Assembly: GCA_900107575.1 (NCBI GenBank)
Contig: FNQX01000024.1
Location: 1 to 61,777 of the forward strand
Reading direction: 5' to 3'
Length of the DNA: 61,777 nt
Source: Lachnospiraceae bacterium NK3A20
GTDB lineage: Bacteria > Bacillota > Clostridia > Lachnospirales > Lachnospiraceae
Shown piece after piece: positions 15,729 to 24,777 of the stretch. Numbering within the stretch: the stretch's first letter is position 1; each line of letters opens with the position of its first letter. A program made the translations under genes and the position numbers. A model generated the notes under the pieces. It worked only from the letters and a program-made list of their open reading frames with translations, was not told the origin of the DNA and searched no databases.

Positions 15729-17351
15729 ATGAAGCTTTCCAATGAAGGATTACAGGATAAGGAAGCATGGTTATCCAAAGGTTATCATCTGCCGCAGTAT
15801 GACAGAGCAGCCATGATCGCAGAGACGAAGAAGAACCCGACCTGGGTTCACTTCGGCGCCGGCAACATTTTCCGTGCATTCCAGGCAAACCTTGCGCAGA
15901 AGCTCCTCGAAGAGGGCGCTGCCAAGACCGGCATCACGGTCTGTGAGGGTTTCGACTACGAGATTATTGAGAAACAGTACCGTCCGCACGACGACCTCTC
16001 CGTACTCGTCACGCTGAAGGCGGACGGTTCCATTGAGAAGTCTGTCATCGGCTCCATCGGCGAGTCCACGATTCTGGACAGCGAGAACGCAGCTGAGTTC
16101 ACAAGACTTCAGGAGATTTTCTCCGCGGATTCCCTGCAGCTGTGCACCTTCACGGTAACAGAGAAGGGCTACAGCCTGGTGAATGGCAAGGGCGAGCAGC
16201 TGCCCGCTGTCACCGCTGACTTCGCGGCAGGTCCTAAGAAGCCGGAGAGCTATATCGGCAAGGTGGCATCCCTCCTTTACACCAGATACCTTGCGGGACA
16301 GAAGCCGATCGCGATGGTATCGACAGACAACTGCTCGCACAACGGCGAGAAGCTCTACAACGCGGTCATTGCGTTTGCCAAGGCGTGGGTTGAGAACGGC
16401 AAGGCAGAGAACGGCTTCCTCGACTATCTGAACGATGAGTTGAAGGTCTCCTTCCCCTGGTCCATGATCGACAAGATTACCCCCCGCCCGGATGCTTCCG
16501 TAGAGGCGATTCTGCGTGAGGACGGTCTGGCTGACCTGGATCCTGTTGTAACTTCCAGGAAAACATGGGTTGCTCCCTTCGTGAACTCTGAGGAGACGGA
16601 GTACCTTGTCATTGAGGACAAGTTCCCGAACGGCAGACCCGCGCTCGAGAAGGCAGGCGTCATCATCACCGACCGCGAAACCGTCAACAACGTAGAGCGG
16701 ATGAAGGTTACCACCTGCCTCAACCCCCTGCACACCGCGCTGGCTGTTTACGGGTGCCTGCTCGGATACGAGAAGATCTCCGAGGAGATGAAGGATACCG
16801 AGCTCGTGAACCTCGTGAATACGCTGGGCTACAAGGAAGGCCTGCCGGTTGTCGTGAATCCCGGCGTCCTCGACCCGAAAGAATTCATCGACACGGTGCT
16901 GCAGGTACGCATCCCGAACCCGTTCATGCCGGATACGCCGCAGAGAATCGCGACGGACACTTCCCAGAAACTGGCGATCCGTTACGGTGAGACGATCAAG
17001 TCCTATATCGCGGCGCCGGACAGAGAGGTTTCGGATCTCCACATGATCCCGCTCGTACAGGCAGGATGGCTGCGCTATCTCATGGCGGTCGATGACAACG
17101 GCAAGGCGTTCGAGCCTTCACCGGATCCGCTCCTTGAGGCGGCACAGAGCTATGTGAAGGATTTCCGCCTGGGCGAGGTGCCTTCCACGGAAGATATCAA
17201 GGCAAAGGTTCTGCCTCTTCTTGAGAATGCACAGATCTTCGGCGTCGATCTCGAAGAGGTTGGCCTCGCGGATCAGGTCGTAGCTTATTTCCAGGAAGAG
17301 CTCTCAGGCGTCGGCGCGGTTCGCGCAACGCTGCAAAAATACGCAGACTAA
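15729..17351 (+). CDS. uxuB: Mannitol dehydrogenase-family fructuronate reductase
   Basis: NAD-dependent polyol dehydrogenase-family protein of 540 residues, here most likely reducing D-fructuronate to D-mannonate. The Rossmann motif VHFGAGNIFRAF is near residue 40. Family motifs STDNCSHNG, FPWSMIDKITPRP and the catalytic-lysine region VERMKVTTCLNPLHTALA are present. The ATG at 15729 has AGGGAGG eight bases upstream. It lies directly after uxuA, separated only by leader repeat copy 3. Its position in the glucuronide cluster is the basis for choosing fructuronate over mannitol. Confidence 0.92.
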   Translation: MKLSNEGLQDKEAWLSKGYHLPQYDRAAMIAETKKNPTWVHFGAGNIFRAFQANLAQKLLEEGAAKTGITVCEGFDYEIIEKQYRPHDDLSVLVTLKADGSIEKSVIGSIGESTILDSENAAEFTRLQEIFSADSLQLCTFTVTEKGYSLVNGKGEQLPAVTADFAAGPKKPESYIGKVASLLYTRYLAGQKPIAMVSTDNCSHNGEKLYNAVIAFAKAWVENGKAENGFLDYLNDELKVSFPWSMIDKITPRPDASVEAILREDGLADLDPVVTSRKTWVAPFVNSEETEYLVIEDKFPNGRPALEKAGVIITDRETVNNVERMKVTTCLNPLHTALAVYGCLLGYEKISEEMKDTELVNLVNTLGYKEGLPVVVNPGVLDPKEFIDTVLQVRIPNPFMPDTPQRIATDTSQKLAIRYGETIKSYIAAPDREVSDLHMIPLVQAGWLRYLMAVDDNGKAFEPSPDPLLEAAQSYVKDFRLGEVPSTEDIKAKVLPLLENAQIFGVDLEEVGLADQVVAYFQEELSGVGAVRATLQKYAD

Positions 17352-17365
17352 AGATTCATGTATGT

Positions 17366-17391
17366 GCGCGCAGGCGGTTTCGCCTGCGCGC
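17366..17391 (+). terminator. GC-rich hairpin between uxuB and uidA
   Basis: GCGCGCAGGCG (17366-17376) pairs perfectly with CGCCTGCGCGC (17381-17391) across a four-base GTTT loop. There is no T-run after it, so it is more likely an mRNA-processing or stability hairpin between two co-transcribed genes than a full terminator. Confidence 0.5.
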
Positions 17392-17427
17392 GTTATACGT
17401 CATACGAGGCATATTAAGGAGGAAAAT

Positions 17428-19395
17428 ATGCTATATCCGATTCTGACACCATCCCGGCTCCTGTCGGATCTGTCCGGCATCTGGGATTTCAAGCTCGACA
17501 ACGAGCACGGTTTCGATGAGAAGTGGTACGAGAGGCCGCTGACGGACGCGATGACTATGCCGGTGCCCGCATCCTACAACGATCTGAAGGAAGGTCCGGA
17601 TTTCCGGGATTTCTATGGCTGGGTGTTCTACCAGAGGACGTTCTCCCTGCCGAAATACATTGAGGAGAATCAGCGCGTGGTACTGCGCTGCGACGCGGTA
17701 ACCCACAGGGCGAAGGTATATCTGAACGGTGAGCTCATCGTGGAGCACAAGGGCGGCTTCCTGCCGTTCGAGGTAGAACTGAACGGACGCCTTCGGGACG
17801 GCGACAATCTCCTGACAATCGCGGTCAGCAATATCATTGACTACACGACGCTCCCCGTCGGCGGCAAGACGGACATGCTGGCGATGATGGGCGGCAATAC
17901 CGGGATGCCGGAGAGGAAACAGAACAGGCCTAACTTCGATTTCTTCAATTACTGCGGCATTACCAGGCCGGTGCGCATCTACACGACACCGAGAACCTGG
18001 ATTGACGACGTGACGGTGACTGCGGACTTTGATGGCGAAGTGAAGGACGGCGCGGACGTCACGCTCCATGTAGACACTGTCGTGAAAGGCGCTGCGGCAG
18101 ACGGCGGCAAGGTAAAGGTCGAGATCTTCGACAAGGAAGGCTGGAAGGTGGCTGCGGCAGACGGCGGCGCCTCCAGAGCCGGCACAGCGGCGGGAAATCC
18201 CGATGGAGCTGGGGCAGTGGCCGGAAATCCTGACGGGGCTGGCGTAACATCCGGAAGTTCTGTCGGTGCTGCGGCGGCTGGCGGCAGGATTGATGTGAAG
18301 CTAAAAAGCGCGCAGCTCTGGTGGCCGCTGAAATCTTACCTCTACAGGGTGAAGCTCACGGTGAAGGCGGCGGATGGCAGTACCGATGTTTACGAGCTGC
18401 CGTACGGCATCCGCACGGTGCGCGTGGAGGAGCGGAACTTCCTCATCAATGAGAAGCCTTTCTATTTCAAGGGCTATGGCAAACATGAGGACACCTTCCC
18501 GAACGGCCGCGGCATCAACATCCCGATGTACGTGAAGGACATTTCCATCATGAAGTGGCAGGGGGCCAACAGCTTCCGCACGAGCCACTATCCGTACAGC
18601 GAGGAGATGATCCGTCTGTGCGATGAGGAGGGCATTGTCATTATCGACGAGACGTCGGCAGTCGGCGTCAATCTTGATTTCGGCGGCGGCGCGAACTTTC
18701 AGGGACAGAAGGTGCACACCTTCGACAAGGAGCACGGCGTCCAGACTTTCGGGCACCACAAAGATGTCATCCGTGATCTGATCGACCGGGACAAGAACCA
18801 CGCCTGCGTCGTGATGTGGTCGATTGCCAACGAGCCGGATTCCTACTCCGAGGGCGCGTATGAATATTTCAAGCCGCTCTTCGACGAGGCAAGAGACCTC
18901 GACCCGCAGCAGCGTCCCTGCACACTGACCTCCGTCGGCATGGCGGGCGGTCCGAAGAGCGACGTTTCCGCGAAGCTCTCCGATGTGATCTGCCTGAACC
19001 GCTACTATGGCTGGTATGCGGGCGGTCCGGACATCGAAGGCTCCGAAACCCTGTTGAGAAATGAGCTCGATGAGTGGCAGGAACTCGGCAAGCCTGTTGT
19101 TTTCACTGAATATGGCGCGGACACCGTCAGCGGCATGCATGACACGACGCCGGTGATGTACACGGAAGAGTACCAGCTGGACTTCTACAAGATGTACAGC
19201 AAAGTGTTCGATGAGTACAGCTGCGTCCGCGGCGAGCAGGTGTGGAACTTTGCGGACTTCGCGACCAGTCAGAGCCTCGTTCGCATCCAGGGCAACAAGA
19301 AAGGCCTGTTCACGCGCGACAGGAAACCGAAACTTGCCGCGCATTACCTGCGCGAGCGCTGGACTAGTATCCCCGAGTTTGGCTACAAAATGTAA
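17428..19395 (+). CDS. uidA: Beta-glucuronidase (GH2)
   Basis: A cytosolic glycoside hydrolase family 2 enzyme that releases glucuronic acid from glucuronides. The acid/base Glu469 is in WSIANEPDSYSEG, the nucleophile Glu561 in VVFTEYGADT, and the Asn623-x-Lys625 glucuronate-recognition motif is in GNKKGLFTRDRKPK. The start has AGGAGG upstream. At 655 residues it is longer than the E. coli enzyme (about 600) because of a Gly/Ala-rich insert at about residues 241-287, containing a repeated AGNPDGAG unit, in the immunoglobulin-like domain before the barrel. It completes the uxuA-uxuB-uidA catabolic cluster. Confidence 0.95.
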   Translation: MLYPILTPSRLLSDLSGIWDFKLDNEHGFDEKWYERPLTDAMTMPVPASYNDLKEGPDFRDFYGWVFYQRTFSLPKYIEENQRVVLRCDAVTHRAKVYLNGELIVEHKGGFLPFEVELNGRLRDGDNLLTIAVSNIIDYTTLPVGGKTDMLAMMGGNTGMPERKQNRPNFDFFNYCGITRPVRIYTTPRTWIDDVTVTADFDGEVKDGADVTLHVDTVVKGAAADGGKVKVEIFDKEGWKVAAADGGASRAGTAAGNPDGAGAVAGNPDGAGVTSGSSVGAAAAGGRIDVKLKSAQLWWPLKSYLYRVKLTVKAADGSTDVYELPYGIRTVRVEERNFLINEKPFYFKGYGKHEDTFPNGRGINIPMYVKDISIMKWQGANSFRTSHYPYSEEMIRLCDEEGIVIIDETSAVGVNLDFGGGANFQGQKVHTFDKEHGVQTFGHHKDVIRDLIDRDKNHACVVMWSIANEPDSYSEGAYEYFKPLFDEARDLDPQQRPCTLTSVGMAGGPKSDVSAKLSDVICLNRYYGWYAGGPDIEGSETLLRNELDEWQELGKPVVFTEYGADTVSGMHDTTPVMYTEEYQLDFYKMYSKVFDEYSCVRGEQVWNFADFATSQSLVRIQGNKKGLFTRDRKPKLAAHYLRERWTSIPEFGYKM

Positions 19396-19445
19396 CGATT
19401 CAGAACGATCGCTCTGAACTGCTACACAATTCAACACCCCATCAG

Positions 19446-19476
19446 CCCTCCAGGCATCGCGCCCGGAGGGATTTTT
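19446..19476 (+). terminator. Intrinsic terminator after uidA
   Basis: CCCTCC (19446-19451) pairs with GGAGGG (19465-19470), with an inner GGC/GCC pairing, followed by ATTTTT. It ends the glucuronide operon 50 bp after the uidA stop. Confidence 0.75.
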
Positions 19477-19705
19477 CGCGCCCATCAGGAGAGTGCCAGC
19501 TCGGAATAAAACATCGGCGACATATGTCTGAAACTTATTTTTCTTCCGGAACCGTTCCCGAATTTCCAAAACACCTTCCGGACGGCCGAGGCAGACGGTT
19601 CTGAGCTGCTATTTTGGACAAGAGGAGCTGAATTCGCCAATTTTTTGTCCAAAGCATGCAGGGATCACCTGATACAGGATGGCAAACCGCAATTGTAGAC
19701 ACCAG
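19477..19705. other. Gene-free stretch with an inverted repeat
   Basis: No coding frame is convincing here. The only clear structure is the inverted repeat TTTTGGACAA (19612-19621) and TTGTCCAAA (19645-19653), with 23 bases between the arms. It may be an operator-like site or the trace of a lost element. Confidence 0.35.
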
Positions 19706-19808
19706 GCATCTGTTCAGTACAGCTCGAAGCTAAAGCCCAAGGGCTTTGCCCAAGGGCTTTGCCCAAGGGCTTGCTGCTGAAGGCGTACCAAAGCAGATAT
19801 TCAGCAGG
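19706..19808 (+). repeat. Leader hairpin repeat, copy 4 (most regular)
   Basis: Left end GCATCTGTTCAGTACAGC, then three near-perfect tandem 13-bp units CCCAAGGGCTTTG, then GCTGCTGAAGGCGTACC and the right end AAAGCAGATATTCAGCAGG. The two ends form an imperfect terminal inverted repeat. It lies upstream of truA in the truA direction, with a promoter-like TATAAT farther downstream (19867-19872). Confidence 0.8.
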
Positions 19809-19841
19809 GAGAGTGCCAACAGAGCTCTCCTTACAGCACAT

Positions 19842-19872
19842 TTGCGGCAAAGGCAGCAGGATATAGTATAAT
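19842..19872 (+). promoter_or_regulatory. Candidate promoter of truA
   Basis: TATAAT at 19867-19872 is clear. The only -35 candidate, TTGCGG at 19842-19847, leaves a 19-bp spacer, longer than ideal. It would give a leader of about 150 nt before truA. Confidence 0.4.
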
Positions 19873-20029
19873 GTGCTCACGGCTCGCGGAATGCTTCCCA
19901 ACAAGCTTATGGAAGATTCCGACAGGCGTTCTCATCCGGGGGAAGGAACAGATTTCCGGGGACTCGCGGAAGTTTCCGACAACTGTCCCGAGGCAGGAGC
20001 CAGCAGAATATAGCTTCACAGGTGAAGAT

Positions 20030-20938
20030 ATGGCGAAGAAGAATTTCAAGATGGTCGTCAGCTATGACGGCACGAGATATTATGGCTGGGAGCATCAGCC
20101 CGGCAATGACATGACGATTCAGGGGAAGCTCGAGAGTGTCCTCTCGCAGATGCTCGTGGCAGAGAAGGGGTCACAGGGCAGTGACCTGCCGTCAGCGAGT
20201 GGTGCCGGAAAGAGCATGTCAGCAGCGCAGGAGACGGCGACAGCAAAGGCAACAGCAACCGGAACAGCGAAGCAATCCGCAGCTGCGGCAGAGAAGCAGC
20301 CCGCAGCCGGAGTAGCGCAGCCGGTCACGGTAATCGGCGCGGGCAGGACGGATGCGGGGGTTCACGCGCGAGCGATGACCTGCAACGTCATTCTGGATAC
20401 AGACCGGACGGAAGCAGAAGTTCAGCAGTACATGAACCGTTACCTGCCGGACGACATCAGCGTCAATGAGGTGAAGCTTGCGGCGGATCGTTTCCACGCA
20501 CGCTTCAAGGCGATCGGCAAGACCTACCGTTACACGCTCTGGTACGCGGAGGACGGCAGCAAGCCGGTGTTCGATCGCAAATATGTCTGGGCGCTCCGTG
20601 ACAAGCCGGATGTCGGCGCCATGCGCGCGGCGGCAGAGAAGCTGGTTGGAATGCACGATTACAAGAGTTTCTGCGGCAATTCTCACCTGAAAAAGCCGAC
20701 CGTCCGCGTGGTAGACACGATTCGGATAGAAGAGAGCGGGAATTACATCCGCATCTATTTCCATGGAAACGGATTTCTCCAGAACATGGTCCGCATCATG
20801 ACGGGAACGCTGGTCGAAACCGGTTATCACCGCTTTTCGCCGGAAGATATGGAGACGATTCTGGAAGCGAGAGATCGCAAAAAGGCAGGCCCGACCGCGC
20901 CGGCAGCAGGCCTTTGCATGATGAAGGTGGATTATTAG
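20030..20938 (+). CDS. truA: tRNA pseudouridine synthase A
   Basis: Converts uridines 38-40 of tRNA anticodon stems to pseudouridine. The N-terminal YDGTRYYGWEHQP and catalytic GAGRTDAGVHA (Asp108) are typical, as are FHARF, GKTYRYTLWY and NMVRIMTGTLVETG. The protein has 302 residues rather than about 250. The catalytic Asp is at 108 rather than about 60, because an Ala/Thr/Lys/Gln-rich insert of roughly 48 residues (about 46-96) separates the first two conserved blocks. The ATG at 20030 has AGGTGAAG upstream. The DUF6171 gene starts one base after its stop. Confidence 0.94.
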   Translation: MAKKNFKMVVSYDGTRYYGWEHQPGNDMTIQGKLESVLSQMLVAEKGSQGSDLPSASGAGKSMSAAQETATAKATATGTAKQSAAAAEKQPAAGVAQPVTVIGAGRTDAGVHARAMTCNVILDTDRTEAEVQQYMNRYLPDDISVNEVKLAADRFHARFKAIGKTYRYTLWYAEDGSKPVFDRKYVWALRDKPDVGAMRAAAEKLVGMHDYKSFCGNSHLKKPTVRVVDTIRIEESGNYIRIYFHGNGFLQNMVRIMTGTLVETGYHRFSPEDMETILEARDRKKAGPTAPAAGLCMMKVDY

Positions 20939-20939
20939 G

Positions 20940-21263
20940 ATGTCAGAAGAGATGATCACGCATACACAAACGCCTGCCGCGCCGAATTCCACAGAGGAGG
21001 AGATAGACGCAGTCCGCGTGCAGTGCCGGAAATGTTTCCTCGAAGAGATCGACCCCGCGGCGTACGAGCGCGACATCAAGCGTCTGCTCCTCCTCATGGA
21101 ACCTTCTGAGAAGGCGTCTGAGCAAAAATATCAGGCCAGACTGTCTGTATGCCGCGCCTGCGAGTATCTGAATCAGGCAACCTGTGATGCCTGCGGCTGC
21201 TATGTGGAGCTGCGCGCCGCGAAACAGGATGGCCGCTGCCCGTATCATAGGTGGCAGGGATGA
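20940..21263 (+). CDS. DUF6171-like cysteine-rich small protein
   Basis: A 107-residue cytosolic protein resembling a small Clostridia family (DUF6171) of unknown function. It has cysteine pairs CRKC, CRAC, CDACGC and a final CP, consistent with one or two zinc or iron-sulfur sites. The middle is helical and charged. It begins one base after the truA stop and is certainly co-transcribed with it. Confidence 0.7.
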   Translation: MSEEMITHTQTPAAPNSTEEEIDAVRVQCRKCFLEEIDPAAYERDIKRLLLLMEPSEKASEQKYQARLSVCRACEYLNQATCDACGCYVELRAAKQDGRCPYHRWQG

Positions 21264-21282
21264 CATTTTTTCGATGCTGGGC

Positions 21283-21335
21283 TGTATCTGTCAGCACAGC
21301 CCGAAGCAAAAGCCCAAGGGCTTGCTGCTGTACGT
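21283..21335 (+). repeat. Leader hairpin repeat, copy 5 (short)
   Basis: Contains GTATCTGTCAGCACAGCCCG, AAGCAAAAGCCCAAGGGCTT and GCTGCTGTACG: a single 13-bp unit and a truncated right end. It is upstream of the FGGY kinase gene in the same orientation. Confidence 0.65.
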
Positions 21336-21396
21336 TGAACGAGCACAGGAGCAAGGCGTTTGCATCCAGGCGGGTCAGCATGCCTGTCTGAATATA

Positions 21397-21429
21397 ATTG
21401 CTCCGTGCAGGAGCAATACGATATATAAT
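21397..21429 (+). promoter_or_regulatory. Promoter with perfect palindromic operator before the FGGY kinase
   Basis: ATTGCTCC (21397-21404), a five-base spacer, and GGAGCAAT (21410-21417) form a perfect 8-bp inverted repeat. A TATAAT box follows at 21424-21429. The palindrome covers the expected -35 region, a typical position for a LacI- or GntR-type sugar repressor. The regulator is not in the window. Confidence 0.6.
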
Positions 21430-21476
21430 AGAAATCACCGCACGAATAACGAATCAAAAATGAAGGGGTACAGGGT

Positions 21477-23072
21477 ATGGAGAAGGATTTAATAGCGCAG
21501 GAGATTGCGGACGGCAAGGCAGTCGTCGGCATCGAATTCGGCTCGACCAGAATCAAGGCGGAGCTGATCACTACGGACAATGTGCCGCAGGCGGAGGGCG
21601 CCTGGGAGTGGGAGAACCGTCTGGAGGACGGCATCTGGACCTATTCTCTGGACGATATCTGGAAAGGCTTGCAGGGATGCTATGCGGATCTGCTCCGCGA
21701 CGTGCAGGACCAATATGGCGTGACGATCCACCGTCTTGCGGCGATCGGCATCAGCGCCATGATGCACGGCTATCTTGCTTTTGATAAAGAGGACAAGCTG
21801 CTCGTTCCGTTCCGCACCTGGCGGAACACGATCACCGGCGAGGCGGCAGACCAGCTCACGAAGCTCTTCCACTACAACATTCCGCAGCGCTGGAGCATTG
21901 CGCACCTCTATCAGGCGATCCTGAACGGCGAAGAGCACGTGAAGGACATTTCTTTCGTTGCCACGCTGGCGGCTTACGTTCACTGGCAGCTGACGGGCGA
22001 GAGAGTGATCGGCGTCGGCGACGGCTCCGGGATGTTCCCGATCGACACGGCAACGCAGGATTTCGACGCGGAGATGATCGCAAAGTTCAACGATCTCATC
22101 CGGGACAAAGGCTATGATTGGGCGCTGCCTGATATTTTCCCGAAGAACCTGAAGGCAGGCGAGGCAGCGGGGAACCTTACGGAAAAGGGAGCAAAGCTCC
22201 TCGACGTTTCCGGCAATCTCGAGGCGGGAATTCCGATGTGCCCGCCCGAAGGTGACGCCGGCACAGGCATGGTCGCGACGAATTCCGTGGCCGTCCGGAC
22301 CGGCAACGTCTCCGCGGGAACCTCGTGTTTCGGCATGGTGGTGCTGGAGAAGCCGCTCTCCAACGTCTACCCTGAGATCGACCTTGTCACGACGCCGTCC
22401 GGAGACCTCGTCGCGATGGCGCACGTCAACAACTGCACCTCCGACCTCAACGCATGGGTGAACATTTTCGACGAGTTCTCGAAGGCGATGGGCATCAGCG
22501 CGGACAAGGGCAGACTCTTCTCCGTCCTCTACAACAAAGCGCTCGAGGGCGACAAGGACTGTGGCGGACTCCTCGATTACAACTATTTCTCCGGCGAGCC
22601 GATCTCGAAAGTGAATGAGGGCCGGCCCCTGTTCACGCGCACACCGGACGCGAAGTTCACGCTCGCGAATTTCATGCGCGCGCACCTGTACGCCTCCCTG
22701 TCTGTGCTGAAGATCGGCATGGATCTGCTGCTTCGCAACGAAGGCGTGAAGGTCGACAACATGATGGGCCACGGCGGCCTGTTCAAAACAAAAGGCGTAG
22801 GCCAGAGCATTCTGGCTGCCGCGCTGGACACGCCGGTCACCTGCATGACGACGGCGGGCGAGGGCGGCGCGTGGGGAATCGCACTGCTCGCGGCTTACGC
22901 GGTAAGAGGGAGCGGCGCATCGCTCTCCGACTGGCTGAACGCGAATGTTTTCGCGAACGCAGAAGGCGAGACACTGCAGCCGGATCCCGCCGATGTCGCG
23001 GGCTTCGATGCATACATCGCAAAATATGAGAAGGCCCTGCCGATCGAAGAGGCAGCCATTGCAAATCTGTAA
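21477..23072 (+). CDS. FGGY-family carbohydrate kinase, probably L-ribulokinase or xylulokinase
   Basis: A 531-residue sugar kinase of the FGGY superfamily. The N-terminal phosphate loop is [26 protein letters not shown], the [17 protein letters not shown] region and [30 protein letters not shown] are family features. It resembles the xylulokinase-type kinases that serve as ribulokinases in clostridial arabinose loci. Because araD, which uses L-ribulose-5-phosphate, lies next in the operon, L-ribulose is the most likely substrate, with D-xylulose the alternative. A palindromic operator precedes it. Confidence 0.82.
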   Translation: MEKDLIAQEIADGKAVVGIEFGSTRIKAELITTDNVPQAEGAWEWENRLEDGIWTYSLDDIWKGLQGCYADLLRDVQDQYGVTIHRLAAIGISAMMHGYLAFDKEDKLLVPFRTWRNTITGEAADQLTKLFHYNIPQRWSIAHLYQAILNGEEHVKDISFVATLAAYVHWQLTGERVIGVGDGSGMFPIDTATQDFDAEMIAKFNDLIRDKGYDWALPDIFPKNLKAGEAAGNLTEKGAKLLDVSGNLEAGIPMCPPEGDAGTGMVATNSVAVRTGNVSAGTSCFGMVVLEKPLSNVYPEIDLVTTPSGDLVAMAHVNNCTSDLNAWVNIFDEFSKAMGISADKGRLFSVLYNKALEGDKDCGGLLDYNYFSGEPISKVNEGRPLFTRTPDAKFTLANFMRAHLYASLSVLKIGMDLLLRNEGVKVDNMMGHGGLFKTKGVGQSILAAALDTPVTCMTTAGEGGAWGIALLAAYAVRGSGASLSDWLNANVFANAEGETLQPDPADVAGFDAYIAKYEKALPIEEAAIANL

Positions 23073-23186
23073 CTATTCAGCACGGCGAAATTTATGAACA
23101 GACAGCCGCGTTCACACGGCTGGATGCGAAATAAATTGAGCTGGGACCAACGCGCGTAGCGCGTCGGAAGGATCTCGGAGGTTATT

Positions 23187-23888
23187 ATGCTCGAAGAGTT
23201 AAAAAGAGAAGTCTATGAAGCCAATATGCTGCTGCCCGGATACAACCTGGTGACATTCACCTGGGGCAATGTCTCCGGCGTGGACCGCAGGGAAGGGCTG
23301 TTCGTCATCAAGCCCAGCGGCGTTCCCTACGAGGAACTGAAGCCGGAGGATATGGTCGTTGTCGATTTCGACGGCAACAAGGTCGAGGGAGAAATGAATC
23401 CCTCCTCCGATACCGCGACACACGCATGGCTGTACCGCAACTGGGATGATATCAAAGGTGTGGTACACACGCACTCTTCCTACGCGACGAGCTGGGCGCA
23501 GGCGGGCCGCGGCATTCCCTGCTACGGCACGACGCACGCGGACTATATTTACGGTGAGATCCCGTGTCTTCGGACACTGACCGGGGAAGAGATCGACGAG
23601 GCTTACGAACTGAACACCGGCAAACTTATCGTGGACGAGTTCGAGAGAATGGGCAAAGACCACAACGCGGTTACTGCCTGCCTCTGCAAGAATCACGGCC
23701 CCTTCTGCTGGGGCAGGAGCCCGGAGGACGCCGTGCACGGCGCCGTTGTCCTCGAGGAGGTGGCGAAGATGGCTTACCGTACAGAACTGATTAACCCCGG
23801 TGTGCAGCCGGCGCCGCAGGAGCTGCAGGACAAGCACTATTACAGGAAACACGGTGCGAACGCCTATTACGGTCAGGCGAAAGGCTGA
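23187..23888 (+). CDS. araD: L-ribulose-5-phosphate 4-epimerase
   Basis: Class II aldolase-family epimerase converting L-ribulose-5-phosphate to D-xylulose-5-phosphate. The 233-residue protein has the N-terminal LVTFTWGNVSG and KPSGVPYEEL motifs, zinc ligands in VVHTHSSYATSWAQAGR, and the GTTHADYIYGEIPC motif that is typical of AraD. NHGPFCWG supplies a later ligand. It follows the FGGY kinase by 114 bp, a gap that holds two small hairpins (ACGCGC/GCGCGT near 23150), and has GGAGG upstream. No araA isomerase is in the window. Confidence 0.93.
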   Translation: MLEELKREVYEANMLLPGYNLVTFTWGNVSGVDRREGLFVIKPSGVPYEELKPEDMVVVDFDGNKVEGEMNPSSDTATHAWLYRNWDDIKGVVHTHSSYATSWAQAGRGIPCYGTTHADYIYGEIPCLRTLTGEEIDEAYELNTGKLIVDEFERMGKDHNAVTACLCKNHGPFCWGRSPEDAVHGAVVLEEVAKMAYRTELINPGVQPAPQELQDKHYYRKHGANAYYGQAKG

Positions 23889-23967
23889 TAAGCCTGTCGA
23901 TTCGATCAAAGACACACGTCCGGGAACTTCATGGACCAGGTAGCATATATCAATAGGAGATCATTCC

Positions 23968-24777
23968 ATGCCGGCAGCTTATGCGCATATCATTTTCGGC
24001 AACCGCGTGCTCGGCGCGCTTCCGGACCACGTCAGGGAACCTCTGATCTATTCGAATATTGACGTGTTCGAGGTCGGCCTGCAGGGGCCGGATATTCTGT
24101 TCTATTACCGTCCGCTTTCGAAGAACAGCGTCTCGGCGCTGGGAAACGCCATGCATGAGCAGACCGGCAGGGAGTGGTTCCTGACCGCGCTGCATCGCTT
24201 TGGTGCACAGCAGGGCGAGCCTGAGATTTCTCCCGCGGCGCTGGCATACCTGTACGGCGTGCTGTGTCATTTCGTGCTGGACTCCCAGTGCCACGATTAC
24301 ATCAATCAGTACGTAAGAGACACCGGCATTTCCCACTACGAGGTGGAGAGCGAATTCGACCGTAGCCTCATGCTGTACCGGAGGCGGAATCCGCTCACAA
24401 CGAGTCGGATTCCGGACTTTGATCCATCCAGCCGCGTCGCGCACGTGATCGAGCCGTTCTATGACGGCGTGGATGAGAAGATGACGAAGGAAGCGCTGGA
24501 CTCGTTCGTGAAGTTTCACAGGCTCCTTCGCTGTGCTTCCAACGCGAAGCGCAATTTCATCTACGCGGCGCTGCATCTTCTGGGTAAATATGATGAGCTG
24601 CATGGACATATCATCAATCGCTGGCCGAATCCCGGGTGCGAGGCGTCGAACGCGGAGCTGTTCGCACGGATGGACGCGGCGATCCCGATCGCGGTGCGAC
24701 TGATTTCCGGTTTTTCCGAGAAAGAGGTTCTGACAGATCCGCAGTTTGAACTGAACTTTGAAGGAGTGAGGCCGTGA
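23968..24777 (+). CDS. Zinc-dependent phospholipase C-like protein
   Basis: A 269-residue protein of the family with a zinc-dependent phospholipase C fold. Histidines and acidic residues fit the metal sites: MPAAYAHIIFGNRVL at the N-terminus, GLQGPDILFYY, AMHEQTGREW and YGVLCHFVLDSQCHDYI. There is no signal peptide, so it is likely cytosolic and the substrate is unknown. The start has AGGAGAT upstream. Its stop overlaps the GTG of the next gene by four bases, so the two are translationally coupled. Confidence 0.8.
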   Translation: MPAAYAHIIFGNRVLGALPDHVREPLIYSNIDVFEVGLQGPDILFYYRPLSKNSVSALGNAMHEQTGREWFLTALHRFGAQQGEPEISPAALAYLYGVLCHFVLDSQCHDYINQYVRDTGISHYEVESEFDRSLMLYRRRNPLTTSRIPDFDPSSRVAHVIEPFYDGVDEKMTKEALDSFVKFHRLLRCASNAKRNFIYAALHLLGKYDELHGHIINRWPNPGCEASNAELFARMDAAIPIAVRLISGFSEKEVLTDPQFELNFEGVRP

